Assembly (NCBI RefSeq): GCF_001425045.1
Contig: NZ_LMDJ01000023.1
Coordinates: forward strand, 509,420 to 573,419
DNA: 64,000 nucleotides
Reading direction: 5' to 3'
From: Massilia sp. Root351
Lineage (GTDB): Bacteria > Pseudomonadota > Gammaproteobacteria > Burkholderiales > Burkholderiaceae_D
Below the pieces are notes generated by a model. That model did no database searches. It was given only the letters and a program-made list of their open reading frames with translations, and had not been told where the DNA came from. Positions 56,018-64,000 of this stretch are shown here, piece by piece; the first letter of the stretch is position 1; every line of letters begins with the position of its first letter. A program made the translations under genes and the position numbers.

Positions 56018-56851
56018 ATGTCACCAGACGAATACTGCCAGCAAAAAGCCGCCGCCAGCGGGTCCAGTTTCTACTACAGCTTCCTGTTCCTGCCGCAGGA
56101 GCGGCGCCGCGCCATCATGGCCTTGTACGCGTTCTGCCGGGAAGTGGACGACACCGTGGACGAATGCACCGACGAATCGGTGGCGCGCGTGAAGCTGGCG
56201 TGGTGGCGCAAGGAGATCTCCGGCATGTACGAAGGCAAGCAGACGCACCCGGTGACCCAGGCGCTGCAGCCGCACCTGGCCAGCTATCAGTTGAAGCAGG
56301 AACACATGCAGGCCATCATCGACGGCATGGAGATGGACCTGAACCAGACCCGCTACCTGGACTATGTGGGCATGTCCAAATACTGCTGGCACGTGGCCAG
56401 CGTGGTGGGCATCCTGTCGGCCAGCATATTTGGCGTGAGCAATCCGCAAACCTTGCAATTCGCCGAGAAGCTGGGCCACGCTTTCCAGCTGACCAACATC
56501 ATCCGCGACGTGGGCGAAGATGCGCGCAAAGGCCGCATCTACCTGCCGGTCAATGAGCTGCAGCAGTTCAATGTGACCGCCGCCGACCTGCTGAACGCGC
56601 GCCACAGCGAGAACTTCGAGAACCTGATGAAGTTCCAGATCGCCCGCGCGCACAAGGCTTACGACGAAGCGTTCGCGCTGCTGCCGAAGGAAGACCGCCG
56701 CGCGCAGCGTCCCGGCCTGATGATGGCGGCCATCTACCGCACCTTGCTGACCGAGATCGAGAACGACGGCTACCACGTGCTGACCCAGCGCATCTCGCTG
56801 ACGCCGATCCGCAAGCTGTGGCTGGCGTGGAAAACCTACATCCGTGGCTGA
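56018..56851 (+). CDS. hpnD: Presqualene diphosphate synthase HpnD
   Basis: A 277-residue synthase joining two farnesyl diphosphates to presqualene diphosphate. Motifs: FYYSFLFLPQERRRAIMALY, first Asp-rich FCREVDDTVDECTD, FQLTNIIRDVGEDARKGRIY with the second Asp-rich motif. ATG 56018 is preferred over the TTG at 56012. It lies 34 bases after hpnC and 6 bases before hpnE, in one operon. Confidence 0.94.
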   Translation: MSPDEYCQQKAAASGSSFYYSFLFLPQERRRAIMALYAFCREVDDTVDECTDESVARVKLAWWRKEISGMYEGKQTHPVTQALQPHLASYQLKQEHMQAIIDGMEMDLNQTRYLDYVGMSKYCWHVASVVGILSASIFGVSNPQTLQFAEKLGHAFQLTNIIRDVGEDARKGRIYLPVNELQQFNVTAADLLNARHSENFENLMKFQIARAHKAYDEAFALLPKEDRRAQRPGLMMAAIYRTLLTEIENDGYHVLTQRISLTPIRKLWLAWKTYIRG

Positions 56852-56857
56852 CGCAAA

Positions 56858-58267
56858 ATGACACGGGGGACTGCGCGCACCGTTGCCGTGGTCGGCGCCG
56901 GCTGGGCCGGCTGCGCGGCGGCGCTGGAGCTGGCGCGCGCCGGCTGCACGGTAACGCTGCTGGAGGCGGCCCGCACGCTGGGCGGACGCGCGCGGCGCGT
57001 GGAGATGGACGGCCGCCAGCTCGATAACGGCCAGCACATCATGCTGGGCGCCTATGCCGAATCGCTGCGGGTGATGAAGCTGGCGGGCGTGGACCTGCCT
57101 GCCGCGATGCTGTCGCTGCCGCTGCAGATGCGCTACGCGCCGGGCGCCGGCGGCATGGACTTCCTGGCTCCGCGCCTGCCCGCGCCGCTGCACCTGCTGG
57201 GCGCGCTGCTGCGCGCGAAGGGCCTGGCGCGCGAAGACAAGCTGTCGCTGGCGCGCTTCTCGACCACCGCGCGCTGGATGGACTGGCAACTCAACACCGA
57301 TTGCAGCGTCGATGAACTGCTGCAGCGCTTCGACCAGACGCCGCGCCTGATCCAGCTGATGTGGCGCCCGCTGTGCCTGGCCGCGCTGAACACGCCGACC
57401 GACCGCGCCTCGGCCCAGGTATTCCTGAACGTGCTGCGCGACAGCCTGGGCGCGCGCCGCAAGGCATCCGACATGCTGATCCCGCGCGCCGACCTGACCG
57501 CCCTGTTCCCCGACGCCGCGGCCGCCTGCGTGGCCCGCCGCGGCGGCACGGTGCACGCCGGCGCCAAGGTAACCGCCCTGGCGCAATTGCCCGATGGCCG
57601 CTGGCGACTTTCCGCCACCGGCGCCGGCCTTGCACAGCTTGCCGGCCCGGCTGCGGCAAGCGGCGCGGCCTCCCCCTGGAGCGCCGAATTCGATGCCGTC
57701 ATCCTGGCCCTGGGCGCGCCGGGCACCGCCGCCATGCTGCGCGGGCTCGCGCCGCTGCAGGCACTGGCGACGCAGCTGGAAGCGTTTACACCCGAGGCCA
57801 TCACCACCTGCTACCTGCAATACGATGGGAACGTGCGGCTCGGCATCCCCTTCTACGCGCTGCTGGACAATCCAGACCATGGCCACTGGGGCCAGTTCGT
57901 GTTCGACCGTGGCCAGCTCGATGCGGCGCAGGCGGGCATGCTCGCCGTGGTCATCAGCGCGTCCGGCAAGGCCGCAGGACTGGGACAGGCCGCGCTGGCC
58001 GCCGCCATCGCCGCGCAGCTGGCCGCCGTGCTGCGCCGCCCGGAGCTGGCGCAGCCTTCCTGGAGCCGCGTCGTCACGGAAAAGCGCGCCACCTACGCCT
58101 GCACTCCCGCCCTCGCCCGTCCGGCCAACGCCACCGGCCTGCCCGGGCTACTGCTGGCAGGCGACTACACTGCGGGCGATGACGCGGCCGCCAACTACCC
58201 CGCCACGCTGGAAAGCGCCGTGCGCAGCGGTGTGGCGGCAGTCAAAATATTGCTTAAAAACAAATAA
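56858..58267 (+). CDS. hpnE: Hydroxysqualene dehydroxylase HpnE
   Basis: A 469-residue FAD enzyme that reduces hydroxysqualene to squalene, completing the HpnCDE pathway. FAD-binding VAVVGAGWAGCAAALELARAG near residue 9, GGRARRVEMDGRQLDNGQH, and the C-terminal FAD end GLLLAGDYTAGDDAAANYPA. Close in fold to phytoene desaturases, but the position after hpnCD decides the name. No squalene-hopene cyclase is in the window. Confidence 0.93.
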   Translation: MTRGTARTVAVVGAGWAGCAAALELARAGCTVTLLEAARTLGGRARRVEMDGRQLDNGQHIMLGAYAESLRVMKLAGVDLPAAMLSLPLQMRYAPGAGGMDFLAPRLPAPLHLLGALLRAKGLAREDKLSLARFSTTARWMDWQLNTDCSVDELLQRFDQTPRLIQLMWRPLCLAALNTPTDRASAQVFLNVLRDSLGARRKASDMLIPRADLTALFPDAAAACVARRGGTVHAGAKVTALAQLPDGRWRLSATGAGLAQLAGPAAASGAASPWSAEFDAVILALGAPGTAAMLRGLAPLQALATQLEAFTPEAITTCYLQYDGNVRLGIPFYALLDNPDHGHWGQFVFDRGQLDAAQAGMLAVVISASGKAAGLGQAALAAAIAAQLAAVLRRPELAQPSWSRVVTEKRATYACTPALARPANATGLPGLLLAGDYTAGDDAAANYPATLESAVRSGVAAVKILLKNK

Positions 58268-58362
58268 CCGCCCCAGCATGGCTCAGCTGCAAACCATCCC
58301 CGGCTATCCCCGTCATACGTCGTCTGCCCCGTCATTTATGCATCCTGTCGCACACCGGTGGT

Positions 58363-58386
58363 CTGTACAAGTTCGTTTGCGTACAG
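58363..58386. promoter_or_regulatory. Inverted repeat CTGTAC-N12-GTACAG upstream of the envelope operon
   Basis: Perfect 6-bp arms at 58363-58368 and 58381-58386, centred about 60 bases before the small membrane-peptide gene. A possible operator. It is longer than a LexA box (CTGT-N8-ACAG), so SOS control is unlikely. Confidence 0.35.
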
Positions 58387-58434
58387 TCGCATCATCGGTA
58401 GTGAATCAATATGGACCTAAGGACGGAGCTGCAA

Positions 58435-58560
58435 ATGACACTCGGACTGACTTTGAAAACCCTGGCAGTGCTGGCCATCGTGGCCGCCAGCACGGTTGCC
58501 ATCGTGCTGAGCGAACACTTCAGCGCGGCAGTTTCCCTGTCGCAACACGTATCGTTTTAA
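58435..58560 (+). CDS. Small membrane peptide (41 residues) heading the DUF1700/GIN operon
   Basis: ATG 58435 is preceded by GGACGGAG with 7-base spacing; an in-frame ATG at 58411 has no ribosome site. The peptide is TLGLTLKTLAVLAIVAASTV then AIVLSEHFSAAVSLSQHVSF: one hydrophobic helix (about 8-26) and a short polar tail. The next gene starts 15 bases later with its own GGGAG. I do not recognise a family. A single-helix peptide ahead of HAAS and GIN proteins suggests a membrane partner or regulator of them, which is inference. Confidence 0.6.
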   Translation: MTLGLTLKTLAVLAIVAASTVAIVLSEHFSAAVSLSQHVSF

Positions 58561-58575
58561 CCGCGGGAGTTCTGG

Positions 58576-59394
58576 ATGGATAAGCAGGCTTACCTGGACG
58601 CGCTGCAAAAAGCCCTGGCGGGACTGCCGCCGGACACGGTCGCCAAGACCCTGGCCTACTATGAGCAGCGTTTCGTCGACGGCGTAATGGCCGGGCGCAC
58701 CGAGCAGGAAATCGCCGCCGACCTGGGCGAACCGCGCAAGATCGCCATGACGCTGCGCGCCAACGTCCACCTGTCCGCCTTTGAACAAAAGAAAACCCCG
58801 GTCAACGCCGCCCGCATGGCCGTGTCGGTGGCCGGACTGGCCATCTTCAACCTGTTCATGGTGGTGCCGGCCATGGTGTACGCCGCGCTGCTGGCCACCA
58901 TCTACGTGTGCGCCTTCAGCTTCTACCTGAGCGGCATCGTGATCACCGCCAGCGGCCTGTCGGGCACCAACGAACTGGTACTGGATGGCCCGCTGCGCGA
59001 ATTCATCCACTTCGACGGCCGCGACGGCGAAGGCCACCGCACCCAGACCAAGATCGCCATCGACCACCAGGGCATCCAGATCTACCAGGAACCGATGGAC
59101 GGCTACGACGCCGCGCCGGACGCCGGCCAGGCCGATGCGGACAACGCCGACGGCGACGACAGCAACAGCCGCTCCGGCAAGATCATCGAGAAAGCCGAGC
59201 GCATGGCCACCAGCGCGGTGCACATCTCGACCGACCTGGACGGCGAATCGCGCACCACGCAGTCGGTGCTGGGCATGACGCTGGTGATAGTCGGCATCCT
59301 GCTCAGTTTGCTCAGCCTAGTGGTGACCAAGTACACCATCGTCGGCATCAAGCGCTATATCCAGATGAATTCCTCGCTGTTGCGGGGCCGCTAA
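58576..59394 (+). CDS. HAAS-domain (DUF1700) membrane protein
   Basis: A 272-residue protein. The N-terminal HAAS/DUF1700 helices KQAYLDALQKALAGLPPDTV and EQEIAADLGEPRKIA (about 1-65) are typical of this family. Two or three membrane helices span about 78-125 (VAGLAIFNLFMVVPAMVYAA and on), then an acidic polar segment (DAGQADADNADGDDSNSRSG), and a last helix about 230-252. In other bacteria DUF1700 genes sit next to PadR regulators and DUF4097 proteins in envelope-stress operons; here there is no PadR gene. Followed 18 bases later by the GIN-domain gene. Confidence 0.8.
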   Translation: MDKQAYLDALQKALAGLPPDTVAKTLAYYEQRFVDGVMAGRTEQEIAADLGEPRKIAMTLRANVHLSAFEQKKTPVNAARMAVSVAGLAIFNLFMVVPAMVYAALLATIYVCAFSFYLSGIVITASGLSGTNELVLDGPLREFIHFDGRDGEGHRTQTKIAIDHQGIQIYQEPMDGYDAAPDAGQADADNADGDDSNSRSGKIIEKAERMATSAVHISTDLDGESRTTQSVLGMTLVIVGILLSLLSLVVTKYTIVGIKRYIQMNSSLLRGR

Positions 59395-59412
59395 GGCGGA
59401 CAGGAGCACACC

Positions 59413-60222
59413 ATGAAAGCCTTACTCAAAGTCGGAATCAGTATGCTGTTGCTGGCATTCGTGCTGATCGCCGTCTCCTACAGCATGCTGCGCGCGCACG
59501 GCGCCACCAATCCGTCCAGTGCGCAAGGCCGGGCGCCGGCCAGCGAGACGCGCGATATCAGCCACGGCATCACCTCCGTCGAACTGAGCGGCCCGATCGA
59601 CCTGACCCTGCGCCAGGGCGACAAGCCATCCCTCAAGGTGCGCGGCGAACAGCGCCTGCTGGGCAACGTGGAAACCGAACAGGAAGGCAACACACTGCAC
59701 ATCGGCACCAAGGGCATGCTGTTCCACCACCGCCGGCCGTTGCAGGTGGAGCTGGTACTGCCTTCGCTGTCCGAGCTGGAAATCCACGGCAGCGGCGACA
59801 GCACGGTCAACGGCTTCAGCGGAGAAAAGCTGTCGGTGCAAGTGCACGGGCCGGGCAACCTGAACTTCAACGGCCGCTTCAAGAAAGTCGACGCGGGCCT
59901 GCACGGCAGCGGCGACCTGACGCTGAACACCGGCGCCAGCGACGTGGTGACGCTGGAGATGGTCGGCTCCGGCCAGATCCGCAGCAGCGGCAGCTGCAAG
60001 AGCCTGAACGCCGAATTGACCGGCTCGGGCGACCTGGATGCGCAGCACCTGGCGTCGGACCAGGTGGTGGTGAACCTGAAAGGCTCGGGCACCACCAACG
60101 TGTTCGCCCGCAAATCGGTGGAGCTGACCCTGAACGGCAGCGGCGACATCCGCGTGTTCGGCAACCCCGACAACCGCAATGTGAGCCGCACCGGTTCCGG
60201 CGAGGTTAGCTGGGATCATTGA
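59413..60222 (+). CDS. GIN-domain (DUF2807/DUF4097-like) exported protein
   Basis: A 269-residue protein with an N-terminal membrane or signal helix (LKVGISMLLLAFVLIAVSYS) and a beta-solenoid-like body of repeats built on Gly-Ser-Gly: IHGSGDSTVNGF, LHGSGDLTLNTG, LTGSGDLDAQHL, LKGSGTTNVFAR, LNGSGDIRVFGN, TGSGEVSWDH. This is the pattern of the GIN/adhesin-head and LiaG-like families, thought to lie on the periplasmic or surface side. Function unknown. Last gene of the three-gene operon; no terminator found. Confidence 0.82.
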   Translation: MKALLKVGISMLLLAFVLIAVSYSMLRAHGATNPSSAQGRAPASETRDISHGITSVELSGPIDLTLRQGDKPSLKVRGEQRLLGNVETEQEGNTLHIGTKGMLFHHRRPLQVELVLPSLSELEIHGSGDSTVNGFSGEKLSVQVHGPGNLNFNGRFKKVDAGLHGSGDLTLNTGASDVVTLEMVGSGQIRSSGSCKSLNAELTGSGDLDAQHLASDQVVVNLKGSGTTNVFARKSVELTLNGSGDIRVFGNPDNRNVSRTGSGEVSWDH

Positions 60223-60291
60223 GCCGGGCCGCGGCTGATACGCGCTGCGCCTCCCCCCGCGCCCCGCGCGTGGCAGCTGTCGCAGGGCGGC

Positions 60292-61563
60292 TTAGCTCCG
60301 CAGGGGCGCCACCGGCCGCAGCCAGCGCAGCACATCCTCACCCGCCGCCTGGCCGCTGGCCAGGCAGGCCGTCAGCAGATAGCCTCCGGTGGGCGCTTCC
60401 CAGTCCAGCATCTCCCCGGCCACGAACACACCCGGCTTCGCCTTCAGCATCATCCCCTCCATGGCTTCAAAGCGCACTCCGCCGGCGGTGCTGATCGCCT
60501 CGTCAATCGGGCGCGGCGCGCGCAAGCGCACCGGCAGCATCTTCAGCGCCCGCGCCAGCTGCGCCGGGTCGGCATACTGTTCCGCGCTGGCGCACTCGCG
60601 CAGCAAGCCTGCCTTCACGCCCTTGATGCCCAAACGGCTCTGCAAGTGACTGGCCATGGAGCGCGAGCCGCGCGGGCGGCTGAGTTCATCCACCACCCTG
60701 GCCGCGTCCAGGTCCGGCAGCAGATCCAGGTGGATCAGCGCACTGCCATCGGCAGCGATCTGGTCGCGCAAGGCGGCCGACAGCGCGTAGATCAAGCTGC
60801 CCTCGACGCCGGTGGCGGTGACGACAAACTGGCCCTGCTTGCGGAACGGCTGCCCGTCCGCCCCGGTCGAGGTGATGGCCACCGTGGTCAGCGGCTCCCC
60901 CGCGTGCCTGGCACTGAAATGCGCGCTCCAGTGCACGTCGAAGCCGCAGTTGGCCGGAAGCAGCGGCGCCACTTGCACGCCCCGTTGCTCCAGCACCGGC
61001 ACCCAGGCGCCGTCCGAGCCCAGCCGCGCCCAGCTGGCGCCGCCCAGCGCCAGGATGGTGGCGTCGGCCGCAACGGGCAGTTCGCCGTCCGGCGTGGCCA
61101 GCAACAACGCGCCATCCTCGTCCCAGCCTGTCCAGCGGTGGCGCTGGTGGAAATGCACGCCCAGCTCGCGCAAGCGGTGAAGCCAGGCGCGCAGCAGCGG
61201 CGCGGCCTTCATCTCGGTGGGGAACACGCGGCCGGAGGTGCCGACAAAGGTCTCGATGCCCAGGCCATGCACCCAGTCGCGCACGTGCTGCGGCCCGAAG
61301 GCGTCCAGCATGGCCTGCAGGATGGCGGCACGCTTGCCGTAGCGGGTGACGAAGGTCTGGTACGCCTCGGCGTGGGTGATGTTCATGCCGCCGCGCCCGG
61401 CCAGCAGGAACTTGCGGCCCACCGAGGGCATGGCGTCGTAGACGTCGATCTGCAGCGGACGGGCGGGGTCGGCACGCTGCGCCAGCGTTTGCGCCGCCAT
61501 CAGGCCGGCCGGGCCGCCGCCAATGACGGCGACGCGAAATACATGATTGTTCTGAGACTGCAT
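60292..61563 (-). CDS. FAD-dependent oxidoreductase of the HI0933/TIGR03862 type
   Basis: A 423-residue flavoprotein. I start at ATG 61563 (QSQNNHVFRVAVIGGGPAGL); a TTG at 61593 lengthens it without a ribosome site. FAD motif VAVIGGGPAGLMAAQTLAQ, then VGRKFLLAGRGGMNITHAE, the RVFPTEMKAAPLLRAWLHRL segment, ATILALGGASWARLGSDG, and a C-terminal VFVAGEMLDWEAPTGGYLL. These are family hallmarks. Substrate and reaction unknown. Convergent with the GIN gene and divergent from a small membrane protein. Confidence 0.88.
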   Translation of the reverse strand: MQSQNNHVFRVAVIGGGPAGLMAAQTLAQRADPARPLQIDVYDAMPSVGRKFLLAGRGGMNITHAEAYQTFVTRYGKRAAILQAMLDAFGPQHVRDWVHGLGIETFVGTSGRVFPTEMKAAPLLRAWLHRLRELGVHFHQRHRWTGWDEDGALLLATPDGELPVAADATILALGGASWARLGSDGAWVPVLEQRGVQVAPLLPANCGFDVHWSAHFSARHAGEPLTTVAITSTGADGQPFRKQGQFVVTATGVEGSLIYALSAALRDQIAADGSALIHLDLLPDLDAARVVDELSRPRGSRSMASHLQSRLGIKGVKAGLLRECASAEQYADPAQLARALKMLPVRLRAPRPIDEAISTAGGVRFEAMEGMMLKAKPGVFVAGEMLDWEAPTGGYLLTACLASGQAAGEDVLRWLRPVAPLRS

Positions 61564-61584
61564 GGGGGAATCCCGGGTGAAATA

Positions 61585-61614
61585 TTGAGGCAATCCGGCA
61601 TTCTAGGGCATACT
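61585..61614 (+). promoter_or_regulatory. Putative promoter of the small membrane protein gene
   Basis: TTGAGG (61585-61590) and CATACT (61609-61614) with an 18-base spacer. A 33-base leader ending in GAGGGG precedes the ATG at 61654. Confidence 0.4.
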
Positions 61615-61653
61615 GGCACGCATCTACCACATCCACCAACTCGAGGGGCAGTC

Positions 61654-61905
61654 ATGGGTGCAGCATTCTGGATCAAGCGCTATTTGCTGGCGGCGGTGCC
61701 GCTGTTCGCCATACTGGCCGGTGTGGAATACGTGAAGGGCACGCCAACCCAGGCCGACATCCTGAGCGCCGGCGTGTGGGCCGCCGTGGCGGCCGCCATT
61801 TTCGTCGGCACGCAGTACCGGCGCTACCGCAAGAATCAGGAGTGCGCGCCCTGCGACGCGGTGGGCAAGCCCACCAAGGCGAACAAGCCCAACACACGGT
61901 CCTGA
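61654..61905 (+). CDS. Small hypothetical membrane protein (83 residues)
   Basis: Two hydrophobic helices, about 8-25 (KRYLLAAVPLFAILAGVEYV) and 38-53 (AGVWAAVAAAIFVGTQY), then a basic cytoplasmic-like tail with a CAPC motif and Lys/Asn-rich end. GAGGGG precedes the ATG with 5-base spacing. I do not recognise a family. Convergent with moaD, 12 bases apart. Confidence 0.65.
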   Translation: MGAAFWIKRYLLAAVPLFAILAGVEYVKGTPTQADILSAGVWAAVAAAIFVGTQYRRYRKNQECAPCDAVGKPTKANKPNTRS

Positions 61906-61917
61906 TTCGTCCCGGCC

Positions 61918-62175
61918 TCAGCCGCCGGTAACCGGCGGGAAGAACGCCACTTCGGCGCCCTCTTTGACCACCGTCTCCGGCTGGCACATCACCTGGTTGC
62001 AGGCCATGCGCAAGGCGCGGCCTTCACCCAGGGCTTGCTCCCAGGCGCCGCCGCGCGCCACCAGCAGCGCGCGGATGGCCGCCACCGTGTCCACACCGGC
62101 GGGCAGTTCAAGCATTTCGGTGGAGGTGCCCACCGCTTCGCGCACGCTGGCGAAGAATTTCAGAGTAACGTTCAT
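61918..62175 (-). CDS. moaD: Molybdopterin synthase small subunit MoaD
   Basis: An 85-residue ubiquitin-like sulfur carrier. It ends in the obligatory Gly-Gly (FFPPVTGG), whose C-terminus is thiocarboxylated to donate sulfur to precursor Z; KFFASVREAVGTSTEMLELP is the family start. It begins 8 bases after moeA. The large subunit MoaE is not in the window; it is often next in related genomes but here the following gene is on the other strand. Confidence 0.93.
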   Translation of the reverse strand: MNVTLKFFASVREAVGTSTEMLELPAGVDTVAAIRALLVARGGAWEQALGEGRALRMACNQVMCQPETVVKEGAEVAFFPPVTGG

Positions 62176-62183
62176 CTCAACTA

Positions 62184-63392
62184 TCAAATCAATTCGGAAA
62201 ATGGGATAAATCGCACCGTGTCGCCGGGCTGGATGGCCTGGCCGGGAGGGTTGTCGACCAGTCCGTCGCCCCACACCGTGGACGTCAGCACGCCGGAGCT
62301 TTGGTTCATGAACAGCTCCAGCCCGCCCTGCTCGTTCAGCCGCGCCCGCAGGAATTCGTTGCGCCTGTCGGCTTTCGGCCAGCTGAAATCGGCGCGCAGC
62401 TGGTAGGCCTTCGGCGCCAGCGCTTTCGCATCGCCCACGCCTTGCATGCGCAGGATGAACGGCCGCACAAACAGCAGGAAGGTGACAAAACTCGACACCG
62501 GATTGCCGGGCAAGCCGACAAAGAATGCATCCCTCACCTCGCCAAAGGCCAGCGGCTTGCCCGGCTTGACGGCGATCTGCCACATGTTCAGGCGGCCCTC
62601 CGCTTCCACCGCAGGCTTGATATGGTCTTCCTCGCCGACGGACACGCCCCCGGAGGTGATGATCAAGTCGTTGCCTTCTGCGGCCTGGCGCAGCACGGAG
62701 CGGGTGGCGTCCAGCGAGTCGGGCACGATGCCGAAATCGCTGATTTCGCAGCCCAGGTTTTCCAGCAGCGCGCGCAGGGTGAAGCGGTTGGAGTTGTAGA
62801 TGGCTCCAGGCGCCAGCGGCTCTCCGGGCATGGCCAGCTCATCGCCAGTGAAAAACACCGCCACGCGCAGCTTGCGCCGCACCGGCAGTTCGGCCAGGCC
62901 GACCGAGGCGGCCAGCCCCAGTTCCTGGCTGCGCAGGCGGGTACCCGCGGGCAGGATCACGCTGCCGTTGCTGATGTCCTCGCCGGCACGGCGTATCCAC
63001 TCGCCGGACTTCGGGGCGTGCCCGATGGTGACGACGTTGCCGGTCAGCTCGCACTGCTCCTGCATCACCACCGCGTCCGCGCCCTCGGGTATCAGGGCGC
63101 CGGTGAAGATGCGCGCCGCCGTGCCGGGCAGCAGCGGCTGGCCGACGTGGCCGGCCGGGATGCGCTGCGACACGGTCAGCGTGGCAGCACCGCTGGCGCA
63201 GTCGGCCGCGCGCACGGCGTAGCCGTCCATCTGGGTGTTGTCGTGCGTGGGCACGTTCATGCCCGAGACCTGCGCCTGCGCCAGCACGCGGCCGTTGGCT
63301 GCCAGCGTGGACAGCGTTTCCACGTCCGCCACCGGGCGCGCGGCGGCCAGCATGAGGTCGAGCGCCTCGCGCACCGGCATCAGAGGTTTCAT
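62184..63392 (-). CDS. moeA: Molybdopterin molybdenumtransferase MoeA
   Basis: A 402-residue enzyme that inserts molybdate into adenylylated molybdopterin. Start ATG 63392 (KPLMPVREALDLML). Family motifs: NVPTHDNTQMDGYAVRAADC, the MoCF domain with TSGGVSVGEEDHIKPAVEAE, GKPLAFGEVRDAFFVGLPGN, and the domain IV end NPPGQAIQPGDTVRFIP. It begins 3 bases after the thrC stop, in a thrC-moeA-moaD operon. Confidence 0.95.
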   Translation of the reverse strand: MKPLMPVREALDLMLAAARPVADVETLSTLAANGRVLAQAQVSGMNVPTHDNTQMDGYAVRAADCASGAATLTVSQRIPAGHVGQPLLPGTAARIFTGALIPEGADAVVMQEQCELTGNVVTIGHAPKSGEWIRRAGEDISNGSVILPAGTRLRSQELGLAASVGLAELPVRRKLRVAVFFTGDELAMPGEPLAPGAIYNSNRFTLRALLENLGCEISDFGIVPDSLDATRSVLRQAAEGNDLIITSGGVSVGEEDHIKPAVEAEGRLNMWQIAVKPGKPLAFGEVRDAFFVGLPGNPVSSFVTFLLFVRPFILRMQGVGDAKALAPKAYQLRADFSWPKADRRNEFLRARLNEQGGLELFMNQSSGVLTSTVWGDGLVDNPPGQAIQPGDTVRFIPFSELI

Positions 63393-63395
63393 CAA

Positions 63396-64000
63396 TTACA
63401 GTCCCGTATTGGTGGCGATGTAGTCCTTCATTTTGGCCACGTCGGCCGGCATCACGACGAAACGCTGCTCCAGCGCCTCGATGTTTTCGAAGCCGGCCGG
63501 ACGCTCGGCATCCTCGCCCAGCGCTTCCAGAATGGTTTCGTTGAACTTGGCCGCCAGCGCGGTTTCCAGCACGATCATCGTCACGCCCGGTTCCAGGTTC
63601 TCGCGCGCCACCTTGATGCCGTCGGCGGTGTGGGTGTCGATCACGATGCCGTAGTCGTCGGCCACGTCGCGGATGGTGTCGAGGCGGTCCTTGTGGGTGG
63701 ACTTGCCGGACTTGAAGCCGTACTGGGCCACCTTGGTGAACTCGTCGCCGTCGCTGCCAGGGTAGCCGGACAGGTCGAAGCCGCCGTGGGTTTCCACCTT
63801 CAGGAACAGCGCGCGGGTGCGCTCGGCGTCGCGGCCCACCAGGTCGTAGATGAAGCGCTCGAAGTTGGAAGCTTTCGAGATGTCCATCGACGGGCTGCTG
63901 GTATGGTAAGTCTCGGCGGACTTGCGCACGCGGTACACGCCGGTGCGGAAGAATTCGTCCAGCACGTCGTTTTCATTGGTGGCGGCCACCAGCTTGTCGA
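63396..64000 (-). CDS. thrC: Threonine synthase ThrC, C-terminal part (starts beyond the window)
   Basis: The last about 200 codons, open to the window edge. The sequence includes DEFFRTGVYRVRKSAETYHT, SPSMDISKASNFERFIYDLV and GVTMIVLETALAAKFNETIL, matching the C-terminal half of the PLP enzyme that converts O-phosphohomoserine to threonine. The PLP lysine would lie outside. FERFIYDLVGRDAERTRALF is typical of the longer, fungal-like class found in many proteobacteria. Confidence 0.93.
   Translation of the reverse strand, partial: DKLVAATNENDVLDEFFRTGVYRVRKSAETYHTSSPSMDISKASNFERFIYDLVGRDAERTRALFLKVETHGGFDLSGYPGSDGDEFTKVAQYGFKSGKSTHKDRLDTIRDVADDYGIVIDTHTADGIKVARENLEPGVTMIVLETALAAKFNETILEALGEDAERPAGFENIEALEQRFVVMPADVAKMKDYIATNTGL

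Noticed and set aside
58363..58386. LexA box for SOS control of the envelope operon
   Set aside because: The arms contain CTGT and ACAG but are spaced 16 bases apart, not the 8 of the canonical box.

Overview
The window is high-GC chromosomal DNA from a betaproteobacterium, most likely an Oxalobacteraceae member (Massilia/Duganella/Janthinobacterium group). This is inferred from gene content and order: a tig-clpP-clpX-lon-hupB-(tRNAs)-ppiD block, an msrB-yciB-bolA-PpiC block, a thrC-moeA-moaD block and hpnCDE. I see no prophage, integrase, insertion sequence, CRISPR array, plasmid origin or rRNA. Genes are tightly packed, many with 4-base ATGA overlaps.

Layout. 1-5.6 kb: the 5' end of a probable exopolysaccharide sugar transferase, nadB, a small solute-binding protein, a GNAT acetyltransferase and a two-domain beta-oxidation enzyme. 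5.6-10.7 kb: a chemosensory cluster (soluble dual-PAS receptor, CheR, CheD, triple-CheW protein) with no CheA or CheY. 10.7-17.4 kb: a leftward operon of an acyl-CoA ligase followed by a Liv-type ABC importer (binding protein, livH, livM, livG, livF). The ligase and the beta-oxidation gene share a putative operator motif. 17.6-22.2 kb: selO, msrB, yciB, bolA and two tandem periplasmic peptidyl-prolyl isomerases. 22.3-25.7 kb: a transmembrane chemoreceptor, an AlkD-like protein, and a class II aldolase with a tautomerase. 25.8-29.9 kb: purL.

30.1-33.5 kb: two tandem receiver-TPR proteins, both with Glu where the phosphorylatable Asp of the receiver should be. 33.5-41.2 kb: a fused 5-oxoprolinase-type enzyme, the NAD(P)HX repair enzyme, ybbA and tesA diverging from overlapping start codons, and mnmH. 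41.4-50.5 kb: the proteostasis block tig-clpP-clpX-lon-hupB with tRNA-Val, two tRNA-Asp and ppiD, preceded by tRNA-Leu. 50.7-58.3 kb: an RND efflux pair diverging from the squalene operon hpnCDE, with repeated GTAAATGAC motifs between them. 58.4-60.2 kb: an envelope-type operon of a 41-residue membrane peptide, a HAAS/DUF1700 protein and a GIN-domain protein. 60.3-64 kb: a flavoprotein, a small membrane protein, moaD, moeA and the 3' part of thrC.

The strongest unusual signals are the tandem acceptor-Glu receiver-TPR pair, the triple-CheW cluster, the repeat-rich control region between the efflux and squalene operons, and two near-perfect palindromes of one repeat family placed between convergent genes. 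Most of the window is conserved core chromosome, and I do not claim a proven new system.
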